64,000 nucleotides of DNA from contig NZ_JAKZGS010000009.1 in assembly GCF_022549695.1 (NCBI RefSeq), positions 1 through 64,000 on the forward strand. The letters are read 5' to 3'. This DNA is from Belliella calami. GTDB taxonomy: Bacteria; Bacteroidota; Bacteroidia; Cytophagales; Cyclobacteriaceae. The position numbers were made by a program, and so were the translations under genes. Positions 34,212 through 46,605 of the stretch are shown piece by piece. How positions within the stretch are numbered: position 1 is the stretch's first letter; each line of letters starts with the position of its first letter. Under the pieces are notes generated by a model. It was not told the origin of the DNA, made no database searches, and saw nothing but the letters and a program-made list of their open reading frames with translations.

Positions 34212-37200
34212 TTGGCTATCCAGAATCAAACCGAAAGGAAAAGTTTCTCATCTATTAAGGTAGTCAAAGACTATCCGGATTTCTTAGATATCCAATTACA
34301 ATCCTTCAAAGATTTTTTCCAGCTGGATACTCCTGCTGAAAGAAGAAGACAGGATGGTCTTTTCAAGGTGTTTTCTGAGAATTTCCCAATTAGTGATTCT
34401 AGAGAAAACTTCACACTTGAATTTATTGACTATACAGTAGATCCTCCAAAATACAACATCGAAGAGTGTATTGATAGAGGCCTAACCTACTCTGTACCGC
34501 TTAAAGCAAAACTTCGTCTATTGTGTTCTGATGAAGACAATGAAGATTTTGAAACTATTGAGCAAGAGGTTTTCTTGGGAAACCTTCCATATATGACAGA
34601 GAAAGGTTCCTTTGTGATCAATGGTGCAGAAAGAGTTATTGTATCTCAGCTTCATAGATCTCCAGGTGTATTCTTTGCTCAAAGTAAACATACCAATGGT
34701 ACCAAGTTATATTCAGCCAGAATTATTCCTTTCAAAGGTAGCTGGATTGAATTTGCAACGGATATCAATAATGTAATGTATGCTTACATTGATAGAAAGA
34801 AAAAATTCCCTGTTACTACTTTGTTGAGAGCTATTGGTTTTGGTTCAGATAAGCAGATTTTAGACCTTTTTGGTCTATCTGAAGAAATTGCTGCAACTAA
34901 AGCTAATCTTAAAAAAATTACCGGTAGAAAACTTGCTGCTAGGGTTTTGAGAACTTGGGTAGAGGATTTCGTTGATGAGGATACTGGTGAGGTGGTTTCT
35001 ATTGATAGAAACGAAGTACTTTTAGAAAGAGATTCTATTCTTTCTGACGAGGATATTGAGTTGATATTGGAATCTGGAGCGAAGTCTATTATTCTTCATA
35101 GAGAAGATGTAAACGTTGCTGATTATTCTATTATCTACAATACCCTTCAGAAGGATAACTCTAACTCAGAAAAAGAAGCTGTTGAGGTAATTTACCGACA
35201 ACTTAGAAATACAGAAGCTCCTGATGAAGCTACTGCAAGAGAAGTTATTCATGGGTTGTTCTTCTCGGATAAGCGTTATGACTTAGGTGAAGTTGGTAGA
35301 TATAGGATCAATAAGAAATTAGGATTGAATATCGATTCCGAAAAAATCGTATTGACTACAGAAGATATTATCAACATTGTGAAATATCTGATTGGTCTTA
35401 TCAACTCTAAAGCTGTAGTCGATGATATTGATCACTTAAGTAATAGAAGGGTAAGAACTGTAGGAGAACAATTGTATTCTCAATTTGGAGTAGGTCTTGC
35501 AAGAATGGCCAGGACGATCAGAGAGAGAATGAATGTTCGTGATAACGAAGATTTCAAACCTGTTGATTTGATCAATGCAAGAACACTTTCTTCTGTTATC
35601 AATTCATTCTTTGGAACGAATCAGCTTTCTCAGTTTATGGATCAAACCAATCCTCTAGCTGAGTTGACTCACAAAAGAAGACTTTCTGCTTTGGGCCCAG
35701 GTGGTCTTTCAAGAGAAAGAGCTGGTTTTGAAGTTCGAGATGTTCACTATACTCACTATGGTCGTCTTTGTACCATTGAAACCCCTGAAGGTCCAAATAT
35801 TGGTTTGATCTCTTCTCTATGTGTTCACGCGAAAGTGAATTCAATGGGATTCTTGGAGACTCCTTATAGAAAAGTAAAAGAAGGGAAAGTAAGCATGAAT
35901 ACTGAAGATATAGTATTCTTGACTGCTGAGGAAGAAGATGACAACAATATTGCTCAGGCAAATGCTCCTTTGGATGACGAAGGTCTTTTCTTGAATGATA
36001 GGGTTAAAGCAAGATTTGAAGGTGATTTCCCTGTGTTGGATCCCAAAGAGATCAGTTACATGGATGTAGCTCCTAACCAAATCGTATCGGTAGCAGCTTC
36101 TTTGATTCCATTCTTGGAACATGATGATGCAAACCGTGCCTTGATGGGTTCTAACATGCAGCGTCAGGCAGTTCCTTTGTTGAAAGCTGAAGCGCCTATC
36201 GTAGGTACTGGCTTAGAAGGTAAAGCTGCTATTGATTCAAGAGCATTGATCATCGCTGAGACAGATGGTGTTATTGAATATGTAGATGCTACTAAGATTA
36301 CCGTAAAATATGACCTTACTGAAGATGACTTATTGGTTAACTTCAGTGATGAATATAAAACATACAACTTGGTGAAATTCAGAAGAACTAACCAAGACAC
36401 AACTATCAACTTGACTCCGTTGGTTCTGAAAGATCAGAAAGTAACGAAAGGCCAAGTTTTGGTAGAAGGTTATGCTACCAATAATGGTGAGCTTGCATTA
36501 GGTAAAAACCTAAGAGTAGCTTACATGCCTTGGCAAGGATATAACTTTGAAGATGCAATTGTAATTTCGGAAAGAGTTGCAAGAGAAGATATCTTCACTT
36601 CAATTCACATCGAAGAATTCCAATTAGAAGTTAGAGATACCAAAAGAGGTGAAGAAGAATTGACTTCTGAAATACCAAACGTTTCTGAAGAGGCTGTAAA
36701 GAATCTTGACGAAAATGGTATCATCAGAGTTGGTGCTGAGCTGAAAGAAGGAGATATCATCATCGGTAAAATCACTCCAAAAGGTGAAACTGACCCTACT
36801 CCAGAAGAGAAATTGCTTAGAGCAATATTTGGAGACAAAGCAGGTGACGTAAAAGATGCTTCTTTGAAAGCTTCCCCTTCATTGAATGGTGTTGTTATCG
36901 AAACAAAACTATTCTCTAGACCTAAGAAGGATAAAGATCTAAGAGCAAAATCAAAGGCCGAAGTAGAGAAACTTAAAGGCCAATATTCCAAAGATCTTTT
37001 GGGAATGAGAGCCAGGATGATCAATAAGCTTGTTCAGCTTTTGGACGGAAAGACTTCTCAAGGAGTAAGACATAAATTTGGTGATGAAATCATCAGCAAA
37101 GGAGTGAAGTTCAATGCTAAGAACATTGAGCAAAACTTATTCCCTGCAAAGAACCCATATAGAGATGAGTCAAACTATAATGTTCAGGAAGAAGCGAATC

Positions 37201-38087
37201 TTGTTTCTGATATTATTTTGGATGACTGGACTGATGACCAACATGTGAATGGTTTGATCCAAAAACTTGTTAAGAATTATATCAACTCTAGAAACGATAT
37301 TTCTGGTATCTTCAAACGTGATAAATTCACCCTTGAAGTAGGGGATGAATTGCCAGCTGGAATTGTTCAACTTGCTAAAGTTTATGTAGCTAAGAAACGT
37401 AAGCTAAAAGTGGGTGATAAAATGGCAGGTCGTCACGGTAACAAAGGTATTGTTGCTAGAATCGTAAGAGACGAAGATATGCCATTCCTAGAAGATGGAA
37501 CCCCAATGGATATCGTATTGAATCCTCTAGGTGTACCTTCCAGGATGAATATTGGACAGATCTTCGAAACAGTTCTTGCTTGGGCTGGACACAAGATGGG
37601 TAAAAAATATGCTACTCCTATTTTCGATGGAGCTACAATGGAAGAAGTTGCGGCTGAATTGGAAAAAGCAGAATTACCTGCTTATGGAAGAACATACCTA
37701 TACGATGGTTTGACAGGTAAGAAGTTTGACCAGCCAGTTACAGTAGGGATTGCATACATGTTGAAACTAGGTCACCTGGTAGATGATAAGATGCACGCAA
37801 GGTCTATTGGTCCATATTCACTCATCACACAGCAGCCACTTGGTGGTAAAGCTCAGTTTGGTGGGCAGAGATTTGGAGAGATGGAAGTGTGGGCATTGGA
37901 AGCATTCGGTGCGTCTCATGTTCTACAAGAAATCCTAACTGTGAAGTCTGATGACGTAGTGGGTAGAGCGAAAGCCTATGAAGCAATTGTAAAAGGAGAA
38001 AACCTTCCGAAACCTAATATTCCGGAATCTTTCAACGTATTGGTTCATGAACTTAGAGGTCTTGCTCTAGAAATTACCTTAGACTAA
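34212..38087 (+). CDS. rpoB: DNA-directed RNA polymerase subunit beta
   Basis: RpoB is the beta subunit, forming one side of the active-site cleft and the rifampicin pocket. The protein has 1291 aa. Conserved blocks include [21 protein letters not shown], the rifampicin region [26 protein letters not shown] and the C-terminal [37 protein letters not shown]. The rifampicin-site residues look like the sensitive type. The start is TTG (34212), in frame with [23 protein letters not shown]; no nearby ATG precedes the conserved N-terminus. It ends 47 bp before rpoC. Confidence 0.98.
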   Translation: MAIQNQTERKSFSSIKVVKDYPDFLDIQLQSFKDFFQLDTPAERRRQDGLFKVFSENFPISDSRENFTLEFIDYTVDPPKYNIEECIDRGLTYSVPLKAKLRLLCSDEDNEDFETIEQEVFLGNLPYMTEKGSFVINGAERVIVSQLHRSPGVFFAQSKHTNGTKLYSARIIPFKGSWIEFATDINNVMYAYIDRKKKFPVTTLLRAIGFGSDKQILDLFGLSEEIAATKANLKKITGRKLAARVLRTWVEDFVDEDTGEVVSIDRNEVLLERDSILSDEDIELILESGAKSIILHREDVNVADYSIIYNTLQKDNSNSEKEAVEVIYRQLRNTEAPDEATAREVIHGLFFSDKRYDLGEVGRYRINKKLGLNIDSEKIVLTTEDIINIVKYLIGLINSKAVVDDIDHLSNRRVRTVGEQLYSQFGVGLARMARTIRERMNVRDNEDFKPVDLINARTLSSVINSFFGTNQLSQFMDQTNPLAELTHKRRLSALGPGGLSRERAGFEVRDVHYTHYGRLCTIETPEGPNIGLISSLCVHAKVNSMGFLETPYRKVKEGKVSMNTEDIVFLTAEEEDDNNIAQANAPLDDEGLFLNDRVKARFEGDFPVLDPKEISYMDVAPNQIVSVAASLIPFLEHDDANRALMGSNMQRQAVPLLKAEAPIVGTGLEGKAAIDSRALIIAETDGVIEYVDATKITVKYDLTEDDLLVNFSDEYKTYNLVKFRRTNQDTTINLTPLVLKDQKVTKGQVLVEGYATNNGELALGKNLRVAYMPWQGYNFEDAIVISERVAREDIFTSIHIEEFQLEVRDTKRGEEELTSEIPNVSEEAVKNLDENGIIRVGAELKEGDIIIGKITPKGETDPTPEEKLLRAIFGDKAGDVKDASLKASPSLNGVVIETKLFSRPKKDKDLRAKSKAEVEKLKGQYSKDLLGMRARMINKLVQLLDGKTSQGVRHKFGDEIISKGVKFNAKNIEQNLFPAKNPYRDESNYNVQEEANLVSDIILDDWTDDQHVNGLIQKLVKNYINSRNDISGIFKRDKFTLEVGDELPAGIVQLAKVYVAKKRKLKVGDKMAGRHGNKGIVARIVRDEDMPFLEDGTPMDIVLNPLGVPSRMNIGQIFETVLAWAGHKMGKKYATPIFDGATMEEVAAELEKAELPAYGRTYLYDGLTGKKFDQPVTVGIAYMLKLGHLVDDKMHARSIGPYSLITQQPLGGKAQFGGQRFGEMEVWALEAFGASHVLQEILTVKSDDVVGRAKAYEAIVKGENLPKPNIPESFNVLVHELRGLALEITLD

Positions 38088-38134
38088 TTCAAAAAATACG
38101 GGCCGAAAGGCCCTTAACATACTCATCAATTATT

Positions 38135-41100
38135 ATGGCGTTCAGAAAAAACAAAAAACTAAACAACGACTTTTCTAGAGTCACTATTAGTTTGGCCTCT
38201 CCAGAATCAATTCTGGATAGTTCACATGGTGAAGTAACGCAGCCCGAAACAATCAATTACAGAACGTACAAGCCAGAAATGGGAGGGTTGTTCTGTGAGA
38301 GGATTTTCGGTCCTGTTAAAGACTGGGAATGTCATTGTGGAAAATATAAGCGCATAAGATATAAAGGTATCATTTGTGACAGATGTGGTGTTGAAGTCAC
38401 AGAAAAGAAAGTGCGTAGAGAGAGAATGGGCCATATTGAGCTTGTTGTCCCCGTAGCGCATATTTGGTACTTCAAATCTCTTCCAAACAAAATTGGATAC
38501 TTGTTGGGTCTTCCAACAAAAAAATTGGATCAAATAGTATATTATGAAAGATATGCTGTCGTTCAAGCTGGAATCAAAGCTGAAGACGGGATACAATATC
38601 TTGACTTTTTGACTGAAGACGAGTATTTGGACATCATGGATAAACTTCCAAAAGAGAACCAAATGCTTGATGATGAAGATCCAAATAAATTCATCGCCAA
38701 AATGGGTGCTGAAGCTATTGAAATGTTATTGGCAAGACTTGATCTTGATGACCTTTCTTACAGCCTAAGACACCAAGCAGCTACAGATACTTCTCAGCAA
38801 AGGAAAGCGGAAGCTTTGAAAAGACTGAAAGTTGTAGAAGCATTCAGAGATGCTAGAACCAGAATCGAAAACCGTCCTGAGTGGATGGTTGTAAGAATGG
38901 TTCCTGTGATTCCACCAGAATTGAGACCGTTGGTTCCTTTGGATGGTGGTAGATTTGCAACCTCTGATTTGAATGATCTTTACAGAAGGGTGATCATTAG
39001 AAATAACCGTCTGAAGAGATTGATAGATATCAAAGCACCAGAAGTTATTTTGAGAAACGAAAAAAGAATGCTTCAGGAAGCTGTCGATTCTCTTTTTGAT
39101 AACTCAAGAAAGGTCAATGCTGTAAGATCTGATGGTAACCGTGCTTTGAAATCACTTTCTGACATGTTGAAAGGTAAGCAAGGTCGTTTCCGTCAAAACC
39201 TATTGGGTAAGAGGGTCGATTATTCTGGCCGTTCTGTTATCGTCGTAGGTCCTGAATTGAAACTTCACGAGTGTGGATTGCCAAAGAATATGGCTGCTGA
39301 GCTTTTCAAACCATTTATTATCAGGAAGCTGATAGAAAGAGGTATTGTAAAGACTGTAAAATCTGCAAAGAAAATCGTAGATAGAAAAGATCCTGTGGTA
39401 TGGGATATCCTTGAAAATGTATTGAAAGGACACCCTGTGCTTCTAAACAGAGCTCCTACACTTCACAGATTGGGTATTCAAGCTTTCCAACCGAAATTGA
39501 TCGAAGGTAAAGCAATTCAACTTCACCCATTAGTATGTACTGCATTCAACGCTGATTTTGATGGTGATCAGATGGCGGTTCACGTTCCATTGGGACATGA
39601 AGCCATTTTAGAAGCCTCAACATTGATGCTTTCTTCGCATAACATCCTAAATCCTGCAAATGGTGCTCCAATTACAGTACCTTCACAGGATATGGTTTTG
39701 GGACTTTATTATGTAACCAAAGGGAAAAAATCTACGCCTGAAGAGATTGTTTTGGGTGAAGGTCAAACTTTCTATGGTGAAGAAGAAGTCATCATTGCAA
39801 TGAATGAAGGACGTGTGTCTCAACATGCATTTGTAAAGTGTAAAGTTAAGGTAAGAGAAGATAACGGTGATATTGTCGAAAAGATTATAGAAACCGTAGC
39901 TGGTAGATTGATTTTCAATCAATTCGTGCCTGAAGAAGTTGGTTATGTAAATGAACTCTTGACAAAGAAAAAACTTCAGCAGATTATCGCGGAAGTTGTA
40001 AAAATATGTGGTATTGCCAGAACTGCCCAGTTCCTTGATGATATCAAGCACCTAGGTTTCCAGATGGCATATACCGGTGGACTTTCAATGGGATTGAACG
40101 ATGTTATTATCCCTGATGAAAAAGACCCATTGATCAATAAAGCAAAAGAAGAAGTTGACCAAGTTTGGAACAACTATCTAATGGGGCTCATTACAGACAA
40201 TGAAAGGTATAACCAAGTAATCGATATTTGGACTAGAACCAACTCTAATTTGACCAACATCTTGATGCGTCAAATGGAAGAAGATAAACAAGGTTTCAAT
40301 GCAATCTATATGATGATGCACTCTGGAGCCAGGGGTTCTAGAGAACAAATTCGTCAGCTGGGTGGAATGAGAGGATTGATGGCTAAGCCTCAGAAAAACC
40401 TTCAAGGTTCTGTAGGTGAAATCATCGAAAACCCAATTCTATCAAACTTTAAAGAAGGTTTGGATGTATTAGAGTACTTTATATCTACCCACGGTGCACG
40501 TAAAGGTCTTGCCGATACTGCATTGAAAACTGCTGATGCTGGTTACTTGACCAGAAGATTAGTGGATGTTGCTCAGGATATGATTATCTCAGAAGAAGAT
40601 TGTGGTACATTGAGAGGTCTTGTAGTTCAGCCTTTGAAAGACAATGACGAAATCGTAGAGCCACTTTCTGAACGAATTGTAGGTAGAGTATCTGTTCATG
40701 ATGTTGTAGATCCAATTTCTGAAGAGATATTGGTAAGTGCAGGTGAGGAAATCTCTGATGATATTGCAAAAAGAATAGATGAATCTGCAGTTGAAGAAGT
40801 TGAGATCAGATCTGTATTAACGTGTGAAACTAGAAGAGGTGTATGTTCTAAGTGTTATGGTAGAAACTTGACTACTGGTAACATGGTTCAGAATGGAGAG
40901 TCTGTAGGTGTAATTGCCGCGCAGTCTATCGGTGAGCCAGGTACTCAGTTGACATTGAGAACATTCCACGTAGGGGGTACAGCATCTAACATTTCTGTTG
41001 AAGCAAGCATCAATGCCAAGTTTGAAGGTGTTATTGAATTTGAAGAAGAATTGAGATGGATCAATACAACCAACAAGGATGGCGAAGCAATTGCAATTGT

Positions 41101-42442
41101 GATGGGAAGATCTGGTGAAATTAAGATAAACGACTCTAAAGGGAAGTTGCTTGTTTCTAACCACGTACCTTATGGTGCGATCTTGAATGTGAAAGATGGT
41201 CAGAAAATTGGTAAAGGTGATTCACTTTGTACTTGGGATCCATACAATGCTGTGATTTTGTCAGAGTTTGATGGGGAAATCGAATTTGATGCAATCATTG
41301 AAGGTGTTACTTTCAAAGAAGTAGCGGATGATCAGACTGGTTACAGAGAAAAGGTAATCATTGATACAAAAGATAAGACTAAAAACCCTGCTGTAATTGT
41401 AAATTATGGTGAGGAAAATAAATCATACAATATTCCAGTAGGAGCTCACTTAGCGGTAGAAGCAGGTGAAAAAGTGAAAGCTGGTCAAATTTTGGTTAAA
41501 ATCCCAAGATCTGTTGGTAAGACAAGAGATATTACTGGGGGTCTTCCAAGAGTAACAGAATTATTCGAAGCCAGAAACCCTTCCAACCCGGCGGTAGTTT
41601 CAGAAATCGATGGAGTTGTGACTTATGGAGGTATCAAAAGAGGTAACCGTGAGATCTTTATCGAATCCAAAGATGGTGTAAGAAAGAGATATATGGTGTC
41701 ATTGTCTAAGCATATTCTTGTTCAGGAAAATGACTTTATCAGAGCTGGTGAGCCACTTTCTGATGGAGCAATTACTCCAAACGATATCTTGGCTATCAAA
41801 GGACCAACTGCTGTACAGGAATATTTGGTAAATGAAATCCAAGAAGTATATAGACTTCAAGGTGTAAAAATCAACGATAAACATATTGAGGTAATCGTAA
41901 GCCAAATGATGCAAAAAGTAGAAATACTTGATGCTGGTGACACAGGTTTCCTTCAAAACCAAGTTGTTGATAAGTGGGCTTTCAGGGAAGAAAATGACAA
42001 CATCTTGGATAAGAAAGTTGTAATGGAACCTGGAGATTCGAGCACATTGAAGGCAGGTATGATTATCTCTGCAAGAAGATTGAGAGACGAGAATTCCAGT
42101 TTGAAGCGTAAAGATTTGAAATTGGTGCAAGTTAGAGATGCTGAAACAGCAGTTTCTAGACCAACACTTCAAGGTATTACAGCTGCATCTTTGGGTACAG
42201 AAAGCTTTATATCGGCTGCATCTTTCCAGGAGACTACCAAAGTCTTGAGTGAAGCTGCTATTAGAGGTAAGCGTGATGAACTTCTCGGATTGAAAGAAAA
42301 CGTTATCGTAGGTCACTTGATTCCAGCAGGAACAGGACAAAGAAACTTTAAAGATATTATTGTAGGTTCTTTGGATGATTACGAGAGACTATCTGTTGAG
42401 AAGGAAAGATCAGTAAAAAAGTCAAAAGAGGTAGTTAAGTAA
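38135..42442 (+). CDS. rpoC: DNA-directed RNA polymerase subunit beta'
   Basis: RpoC is the beta' subunit with the catalytic magnesium site. The 1435-aa protein has the N-terminal zinc ribbon C66-x-C68...C81-x2-C84, the active-site [12 protein letters not shown] with D474, D476 and D478, the second zinc site in the region of [17 protein letters not shown], and the [16 protein letters not shown] trigger region. Length is typical of Bacteroidota (about 1430). It follows rpoB after 47 bp and is followed by a strong terminator at 42468-42494. Confidence 0.99.
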   Translation: MAFRKNKKLNNDFSRVTISLASPESILDSSHGEVTQPETINYRTYKPEMGGLFCERIFGPVKDWECHCGKYKRIRYKGIICDRCGVEVTEKKVRRERMGHIELVVPVAHIWYFKSLPNKIGYLLGLPTKKLDQIVYYERYAVVQAGIKAEDGIQYLDFLTEDEYLDIMDKLPKENQMLDDEDPNKFIAKMGAEAIEMLLARLDLDDLSYSLRHQAATDTSQQRKAEALKRLKVVEAFRDARTRIENRPEWMVVRMVPVIPPELRPLVPLDGGRFATSDLNDLYRRVIIRNNRLKRLIDIKAPEVILRNEKRMLQEAVDSLFDNSRKVNAVRSDGNRALKSLSDMLKGKQGRFRQNLLGKRVDYSGRSVIVVGPELKLHECGLPKNMAAELFKPFIIRKLIERGIVKTVKSAKKIVDRKDPVVWDILENVLKGHPVLLNRAPTLHRLGIQAFQPKLIEGKAIQLHPLVCTAFNADFDGDQMAVHVPLGHEAILEASTLMLSSHNILNPANGAPITVPSQDMVLGLYYVTKGKKSTPEEIVLGEGQTFYGEEEVIIAMNEGRVSQHAFVKCKVKVREDNGDIVEKIIETVAGRLIFNQFVPEEVGYVNELLTKKKLQQIIAEVVKICGIARTAQFLDDIKHLGFQMAYTGGLSMGLNDVIIPDEKDPLINKAKEEVDQVWNNYLMGLITDNERYNQVIDIWTRTNSNLTNILMRQMEEDKQGFNAIYMMMHSGARGSREQIRQLGGMRGLMAKPQKNLQGSVGEIIENPILSNFKEGLDVLEYFISTHGARKGLADTALKTADAGYLTRRLVDVAQDMIISEEDCGTLRGLVVQPLKDNDEIVEPLSERIVGRVSVHDVVDPISEEILVSAGEEISDDIAKRIDESAVEEVEIRSVLTCETRRGVCSKCYGRNLTTGNMVQNGESVGVIAAQSIGEPGTQLTLRTFHVGGTASNISVEASINAKFEGVIEFEEELRWINTTNKDGEAIAIVMGRSGEIKINDSKGKLLVSNHVPYGAILNVKDGQKIGKGDSLCTWDPYNAVILSEFDGEIEFDAIIEGVTFKEVADDQTGYREKVIIDTKDKTKNPAVIVNYGEENKSYNIPVGAHLAVEAGEKVKAGQILVKIPRSVGKTRDITGGLPRVTELFEARNPSNPAVVSEIDGVVTYGGIKRGNREIFIESKDGVRKRYMVSLSKHILVQENDFIRAGEPLSDGAITPNDILAIKGPTAVQEYLVNEIQEVYRLQGVKINDKHIEVIVSQMMQKVEILDAGDTGFLQNQVVDKWAFREENDNILDKKVVMEPGDSSTLKAGMIISARRLRDENSSLKRKDLKLVQVRDAETAVSRPTLQGITAASLGTESFISAASFQETTKVLSEAAIRGKRDELLGLKENVIVGHLIPAGTGQRNFKDIIVGSLDDYERLSVEKERSVKKSKEVVK

Positions 42443-42467
42443 TACCGGTTTTGATATAGAAATAAAG

Positions 42468-42494
42468 AGGCCTGTGTAAAAGCAGGCCTTTTTT
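42468..42494 (+). terminator. Intrinsic terminator after rpoC
   Basis: A perfect 7-bp GC-rich stem (AGGCCTG at 42468-42474 with CAGGCCT at 42483-42489) and an 8-nt loop are followed by six T. It lies 25 bp after the rpoC stop. Confidence 0.9.
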
Positions 42495-42608
42495 ATCTTT
42501 AATTATTTCTTAGAAAATAGAAAGGAAGTTTTAAACTAAAATCAAAACTAGCAATTGATACATAGTCTGGAAGTATAATCTGGAGTAAAACAAAATTCAT
42601 TTAATCTT

Positions 42609-42932
42609 ATGGAAGACGATAAATTAGCCAATCAAAATCAACAAATCAACGTTGAGCTCTCAGAAGAAGTGGCCGAAGGTGTCTATTCAAATTTGGCAAT
42701 GATAGCACATTCAAATTCAGAGTTTGTGATTGATTTTATTAGACTGATGCCTGGAGTACCAAAAGCAAAAGTTAAATCAAGAATCATCATGACCCCTGAT
42801 CACGCAAAAAGATTGCTAGCAGCTTTGAAGGATAATATAAATAAATACGAAAATGCATTTGGTAAAATTCAGGGAGGAGATGAAAGTCCGTCTTTTCCAT
42901 TGAATTTTGGAGGGACTCCTGGGGAGGCATAG
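42609..42932 (+). CDS. DUF3467 family protein
   Basis: The 107-aa soluble protein has text typical of the DUF3467 family: INVELSEEVAEGVYSNLAMIAHSNSEFVIDFIRLMPG (about 13-49), then AKVKSRIIMTPDHAKRLLAALKDNINKYE. Members are small, found in many bacteria and archaea, and have no established function. It lies alone between the rpoC terminator and the rpsL promoter, in the middle of the RNA polymerase and ribosomal block. That conserved setting hints at a link to gene expression, but this is only a guess. Confidence 0.82.
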   Translation: MEDDKLANQNQQINVELSEEVAEGVYSNLAMIAHSNSEFVIDFIRLMPGVPKAKVKSRIIMTPDHAKRLLAALKDNINKYENAFGKIQGGDESPSFPLNFGGTPGEA

Positions 42933-42952
42933 TAAAAATATAACATCTTAAT

Positions 42953-42983
42953 TTTGTTTGTTTTACCTATTTGTTTACCTTTG
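42953..42983 (+). promoter_or_regulatory. Promoter of the rpsL-rpsG-fusA-rpsJ unit
   Basis: TTTG (42953-42956), a 19-bp spacer and TACCTTTG (42976-42983) match the consensus fully. The next bases, CAGTCC, are also found after the rplC promoter. Its position excludes the longer rpsL frame from 42971. Confidence 0.8.
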
Positions 42984-43033
42984 CAGTCCAAAATTCACAA
43001 GTTTACAAGGAACAAAATAAATTTTATCAGTTA

Positions 43034-43417
43034 ATGCCTACTATACAACAGTTAGTAAGAAAAGGTAGAACTACCCTTGAGACCAAGTCCAAGTCTAGAG
43101 CTTTGGATGCATGTCCTCAAAGAAGAGGGGTTTGTACAAGGGTGTACACTACCACGCCTAAGAAGCCTAACTCAGCGATGAGAAAAGTGGCTAGGGTAAG
43201 ATTGACGAACGGAAAAGAGGTTAACGCCTACATTCCTGGAGAAGGTCACAATTTGCAAGAGCACTCGATCGTATTGATCAGAGGTGGTCGTGTGAAGGAT
43301 CTTCCAGGTGTACGTTACCACATCATCCGAGGTGCACTAGATACAGCAGGAGTAAAAGACCGTAAGCAAGGTCGTTCCAAGTATGGTGCGAAGCGTCCTA
43401 AGGCCGCTAAGAAATAA
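43034..43417 (+). CDS. rpsL: 30S ribosomal protein S12
   Basis: S12 is part of the decoding centre. From ATG 43034 it has 127 aa beginning [12 protein letters not shown]. The segment [13 protein letters not shown] (40-52) contains Lys43, the position where changes give streptomycin resistance in other bacteria; the residue here is the sensitive type. The open frame starting at 42971 overlaps the promoter and is rejected. rpsG follows after 23 bp. Confidence 0.98.
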   Translation: MPTIQQLVRKGRTTLETKSKSRALDACPQRRGVCTRVYTTTPKKPNSAMRKVARVRLTNGKEVNAYIPGEGHNLQEHSIVLIRGGRVKDLPGVRYHIIRGALDTAGVKDRKQGRSKYGAKRPKAAKK

Positions 43418-43440
43418 TATTACAAAAACATTTAGAAAAA

Positions 43441-43908
43441 ATGAGAAAAGCGAAACCAAAAAAGAGATATATTCTTCCTGATCCGAAGTTTAATGACACT
43501 TTGGTAACAAAGTTTGTTAACTGTCTAATGGTGGATGGTAAGAAGAGTATTGCTTACAGAATTTTCTACGACGCAGTCGAGAAAGTTGAACAAAAAGTAG
43601 GTGAGAACGGTCTTGAGGTTTGGAAAAAAGCGCTTAACAATATAACTCCCGCTGTCGAGGTGAAGAGTCGTAGAGTTGGTGGTGCTACTTTCCAGGTCCC
43701 AATGGAAGTTAGACCTGAAAGAAAGTTGTCCCTCGGAATCAAGTGGATGATCACTTATGCCAGAAGAAGGGGTGAGAAAACTATGATGGATAGATTAGCT
43801 GGAGAAATCATCTCTGCCGCAAAAGGCGAAGGTGCTGCTGTGAAGAAGAAAGATGATACCCATAGAATGGCGGAAGCAAATAAAGCATTCTCACACTTTA
43901 GATTTTAA
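43441..43908 (+). CDS. rpsG: 30S ribosomal protein S7
   Basis: S7 organises the head of the 30S subunit and contacts the E site. The 155-aa protein starts [19 protein letters not shown] and carries [24 protein letters not shown], the family signature. Length is normal. fusA begins 5 bp after its stop. In E. coli S7 represses this operon; no equivalent leader structure was identified here. Confidence 0.98.
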   Translation: MRKAKPKKRYILPDPKFNDTLVTKFVNCLMVDGKKSIAYRIFYDAVEKVEQKVGENGLEVWKKALNNITPAVEVKSRRVGGATFQVPMEVRPERKLSLGIKWMITYARRRGEKTMMDRLAGEIISAAKGEGAAVKKKDDTHRMAEANKAFSHFRF

Positions 43909-43913
43909 TTGAA

Positions 43914-46034
43914 ATGGCAAGAGATTTAAAATTTACAAGAAACATTGGAATTGCTGCACATATTGATGCAGGTAAGACCACAACTACTGAACGTATCCTA
44001 TTTTATTCTGGTGTAAGCCATAAAATCGGTGAGGTTCATGATGGTGCGGCTACCATGGACTGGATGGCACAAGAGCAAGAAAGAGGTATCACAATTACTT
44101 CTGCTGCGACCACTGTTTTTTGGAATTATAGAGACAACAAGTACCAAATCAACATCATCGATACTCCTGGGCACGTGGATTTTACCGTAGAGGTAAACCG
44201 TTCCTTAAGAATTTTGGATGGGTTGGTATTCCTTTTTAGTGCTGTGGATGGTGTTGAGCCTCAATCAGAAACTAACTGGAGACTAGCTGATAATTACAAA
44301 GTAGCTCGTATCGGTTTCGTTAACAAAATGGACCGTGCAGGTGCTAACTTCCTTGAAGTTTGTAAGCAAGTAAAAGAAATGTTAGGTAGCCATGCAGTTC
44401 CATTGCAACTTCCTATCGGTGCTGAAGACAAATTTAGAGGTGTAGTTGATTTGATCAACAACAGAGCTATTGTTTGGAATGAGGATGATTTCGGGATGAC
44501 TTTCGAAGAAGTTCCTATTCCTGAAGATATGAAAGAAGAAGTTGCTCAATATAGAGAATATCTTTTGGAGTCAGTTGCAGAATTTGACGAGTCATTGATG
44601 GAGAAATTCTTCGAAGATTCTGAGTCAATTACTGAGGCAGAAATCCTAAACGCACTTCGTCAGGCTACTATCGCAATGAAAGTAGTTCCTATGGTTTGTG
44701 GTTCATCTTTCAAAAACAAAGGTGTACAAACTATGCTTGACCTAGTGATGGAGTTGCTTCCTTCTCCTTTGGACAAAGATGATATTATTGCTCATTCTTT
44801 GGATAATGAAGATGAAGAAGTAAAAATCGCTCCAGATGAATCAGAACCTTTCACAGGTTTGGCATTCAAAATCGCTACGGATCCATTTGTAGGTCGTCTT
44901 TGTTTCGTGAGAGCTTATTCAGGTGTTCTTGAATCAGGTTCTTATGTATTCAATAGCCGTTCTGGAAATAAAGAGCGTATCTCAAGAGTTTTCCAAATGC
45001 ACGCGAACAAGCAAAATCAGATTCCAAGATTGGTAGCTGGTGATATTGGTGCAGTAGTTGGATTTAAAGATATCAAGACTGGAGATACACTTTGTGATGA
45101 AAAACGTAAAGTAGTTCTTGAGTCAATGGTATTCCCTGAGCCAGTTATTGGTTATGCTATTGAGCCTAAGACACAAGCTGATGTAGATAAGCTAGGTATG
45201 GCTATCGCTAAGCTTGTAGAAGAAGATCCTACTCTTGTAGTTAATACTGACCACGAAACTGGACAGACTATCTTGAGAGGTATGGGTGAACTTCACTTGG
45301 ATATCATTATCGATCGTTTGAAAAGAGAATTCAAGGTTGAGATTAACCAAGGAGCACCTCAAGTTGCATATAAAGAAGCTTTGTTTGGTTCTATTGAGCA
45401 CAAAGAAGTCTATAAAAAGCAGTCAGGTGGTAAAGGTAAATTTGCAGATATCGTATTTGAACTTGGACCGAAAGATCCAGATCCAGAGACAAACGAAATC
45501 AAGGCAGGATTGGATTTCGTAAACGGAATCGTAGGTGGTGTAATTCCAAAGGAATTTATCCCTGCTATCCAAAAGGGTTTTGCTGAATCTATGAAAAATG
45601 GTCCTTTGGCAGGTTATCCTGTAGAGTCTATGAAAGTAAGATTGTTCCATGGATCATTCCACGATGTCGATTCAGACGCATTATCATTTGAATTGGCAGC
45701 AAGAATTGGATTCAAGGAAGCAGCTAAAAAATGTAGACCACAATTGTTGGAACCAATCATGGCAGTTGACGTAGTTACGCCAGATGAATACACTGGTCCA
45801 ATTACTGGTGATTTGAATAGAAGAAGAGGATTGATGAAAGGTATGGATACAAAAGGTACTTCTACTGTAGTCAAAGCTAGTGTACCTCTTTCCGAGTTGT
45901 TTGGCTATGTTACTGATTTGAGAACAATCACATCAGGTAGAGCAACAGCTTCATTGACCTTCTCACATTACGAGCCTGTACCTAACAATATCGCAGAAGC
46001 TGTGATAGCGAAAGTTAAAGGTGAAAAAGCCTAA
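43914..46034 (+). CDS. fusA: Elongation factor G
   Basis: EF-G catalyses translocation on the ribosome and, with Frr, ribosome recycling. The 706-aa protein has the GTPase motifs [13 protein letters not shown] (residues 16-28), DTPGHVDFT and NKMDRAGA, then domains II to V, ending in [27 protein letters not shown]. It is the full-length translocase, unlike the shorter RF3 (prfC) in this window. rpsJ follows after 13 bp. Confidence 0.99.
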   Translation: MARDLKFTRNIGIAAHIDAGKTTTTERILFYSGVSHKIGEVHDGAATMDWMAQEQERGITITSAATTVFWNYRDNKYQINIIDTPGHVDFTVEVNRSLRILDGLVFLFSAVDGVEPQSETNWRLADNYKVARIGFVNKMDRAGANFLEVCKQVKEMLGSHAVPLQLPIGAEDKFRGVVDLINNRAIVWNEDDFGMTFEEVPIPEDMKEEVAQYREYLLESVAEFDESLMEKFFEDSESITEAEILNALRQATIAMKVVPMVCGSSFKNKGVQTMLDLVMELLPSPLDKDDIIAHSLDNEDEEVKIAPDESEPFTGLAFKIATDPFVGRLCFVRAYSGVLESGSYVFNSRSGNKERISRVFQMHANKQNQIPRLVAGDIGAVVGFKDIKTGDTLCDEKRKVVLESMVFPEPVIGYAIEPKTQADVDKLGMAIAKLVEEDPTLVVNTDHETGQTILRGMGELHLDIIIDRLKREFKVEINQGAPQVAYKEALFGSIEHKEVYKKQSGGKGKFADIVFELGPKDPDPETNEIKAGLDFVNGIVGGVIPKEFIPAIQKGFAESMKNGPLAGYPVESMKVRLFHGSFHDVDSDALSFELAARIGFKEAAKKCRPQLLEPIMAVDVVTPDEYTGPITGDLNRRRGLMKGMDTKGTSTVVKASVPLSELFGYVTDLRTITSGRATASLTFSHYEPVPNNIAEAVIAKVKGEKA

Positions 46035-46047
46035 ATTCTAAGCGAAA

Positions 46048-46353
46048 ATGAATCAGAAAATCAGAATAAAATTAAAATCATACGATCACAGCCTGGTGGA
46101 TAAGTCATCAGAGAAGATTGTGAAAGCAGTAAAAGCAACTGGTGCAATTGTCGTAGGACCAATTCCTTTGCCTACTAAGAAGGAAAAGTTCACGGTGTTG
46201 AAATCGCCACACGTAAATAAGAAAGCTAGAGAGCAATTTCAACTTTGTACTTACAAAAGATTGGTTGATATCTATAGCAATAGTTCAAAAACTGTTGATG
46301 CTTTGATGAAAATCGAACTTCCTAGTGGAGTTGATGTAGAGATCAAAGTCTGA
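46048..46353 (+). CDS. rpsJ: 30S ribosomal protein S10
   Basis: S10 is a 30S head protein and also the NusE antitermination factor. The 101-aa protein starts [20 protein letters not shown] and contains [30 protein letters not shown], the family text. Here it ends the str unit (rpsL-rpsG-fusA-rpsJ) and is cut off from rplC by a terminator and a 250-bp spacer, unlike the E. coli S10 operon where rpsJ comes first. Confidence 0.98.
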   Translation: MNQKIRIKLKSYDHSLVDKSSEKIVKAVKATGAIVVGPIPLPTKKEKFTVLKSPHVNKKAREQFQLCTYKRLVDIYSNSSKTVDALMKIELPSGVDVEIKV

Positions 46354-46373
46354 CAGTAGGAACTTTCAGAATG

Positions 46374-46407
46374 AAAAACCTATCCGCTTCGGGGGATGGG
46401 TTTTTCT
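46374..46407 (+). terminator. Intrinsic terminator after rpsJ
   Basis: AAAAACCTATCC, an 8-nt loop and GGATGGGTTTTT form a stem with one U-G pair in plus-strand RNA, followed by a T-rich stretch. It separates the str unit from the rplC-rplQ block. Confidence 0.85.
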
Positions 46408-46511
46408 TTTGTCTTTATCAAAGAAAAGGTATTCGGTACTGATCAAACAATAAAAAAGTTTCAAAATACCAAATATTTTTTCGTAAATAATTGAAAATAT
46501 TAAAGTTGGAG

Positions 46512-46542
46512 TTTGTAAGGTGGAATTAAATTCCTAACTTTG
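46512..46542 (+). promoter_or_regulatory. Promoter of the rplC-rplQ ribosomal block
   Basis: TTTG (46512-46515), a 19-bp spacer and TAACTTTG (46535-46542) match the consensus, followed by CAGTCC as after the rpsL promoter. The transcript would have a leader of about 55-60 nt before rplC, with an imperfect hairpin at 46559-46582. Confidence 0.8.
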
Positions 46543-46558
46543 CAGTCCTTTAAAAAGG

Positions 46559-46582
46559 GCACTTGCGTCTAATCGCTTGTGC
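46559..46582 (+). promoter_or_regulatory. Leader hairpin upstream of rplC
   Basis: GCAC at 46559-46562 pairs with GTGC at 46579-46582 and GCG at 46565-46567 with CGC at 46574-46576, with a TT/TT internal loop between. It lies in the predicted mRNA leader and could be a control site for a ribosomal protein such as L4, which represses the S10 operon elsewhere. Confidence 0.4.
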
Positions 46583-46605
46583 GTAATTATATTATATATC
46601 AGAAG

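Noticed and set aside
41699-42340. 213-codon minus-strand frame inside rpoC
   Set aside because: Shadow frame of a highly expressed gene with strong codon bias.
42971-43033. Longer N-terminus of S12
   Set aside because: It overlaps the -7 promoter element at 42976-42983 and the normal S12 N-terminus begins at 43034.
43154-43192. Streptomycin-resistance substitution in S12
   Set aside because: The segment [13 protein letters not shown] has Lys at the resistance position, as in sensitive strains.
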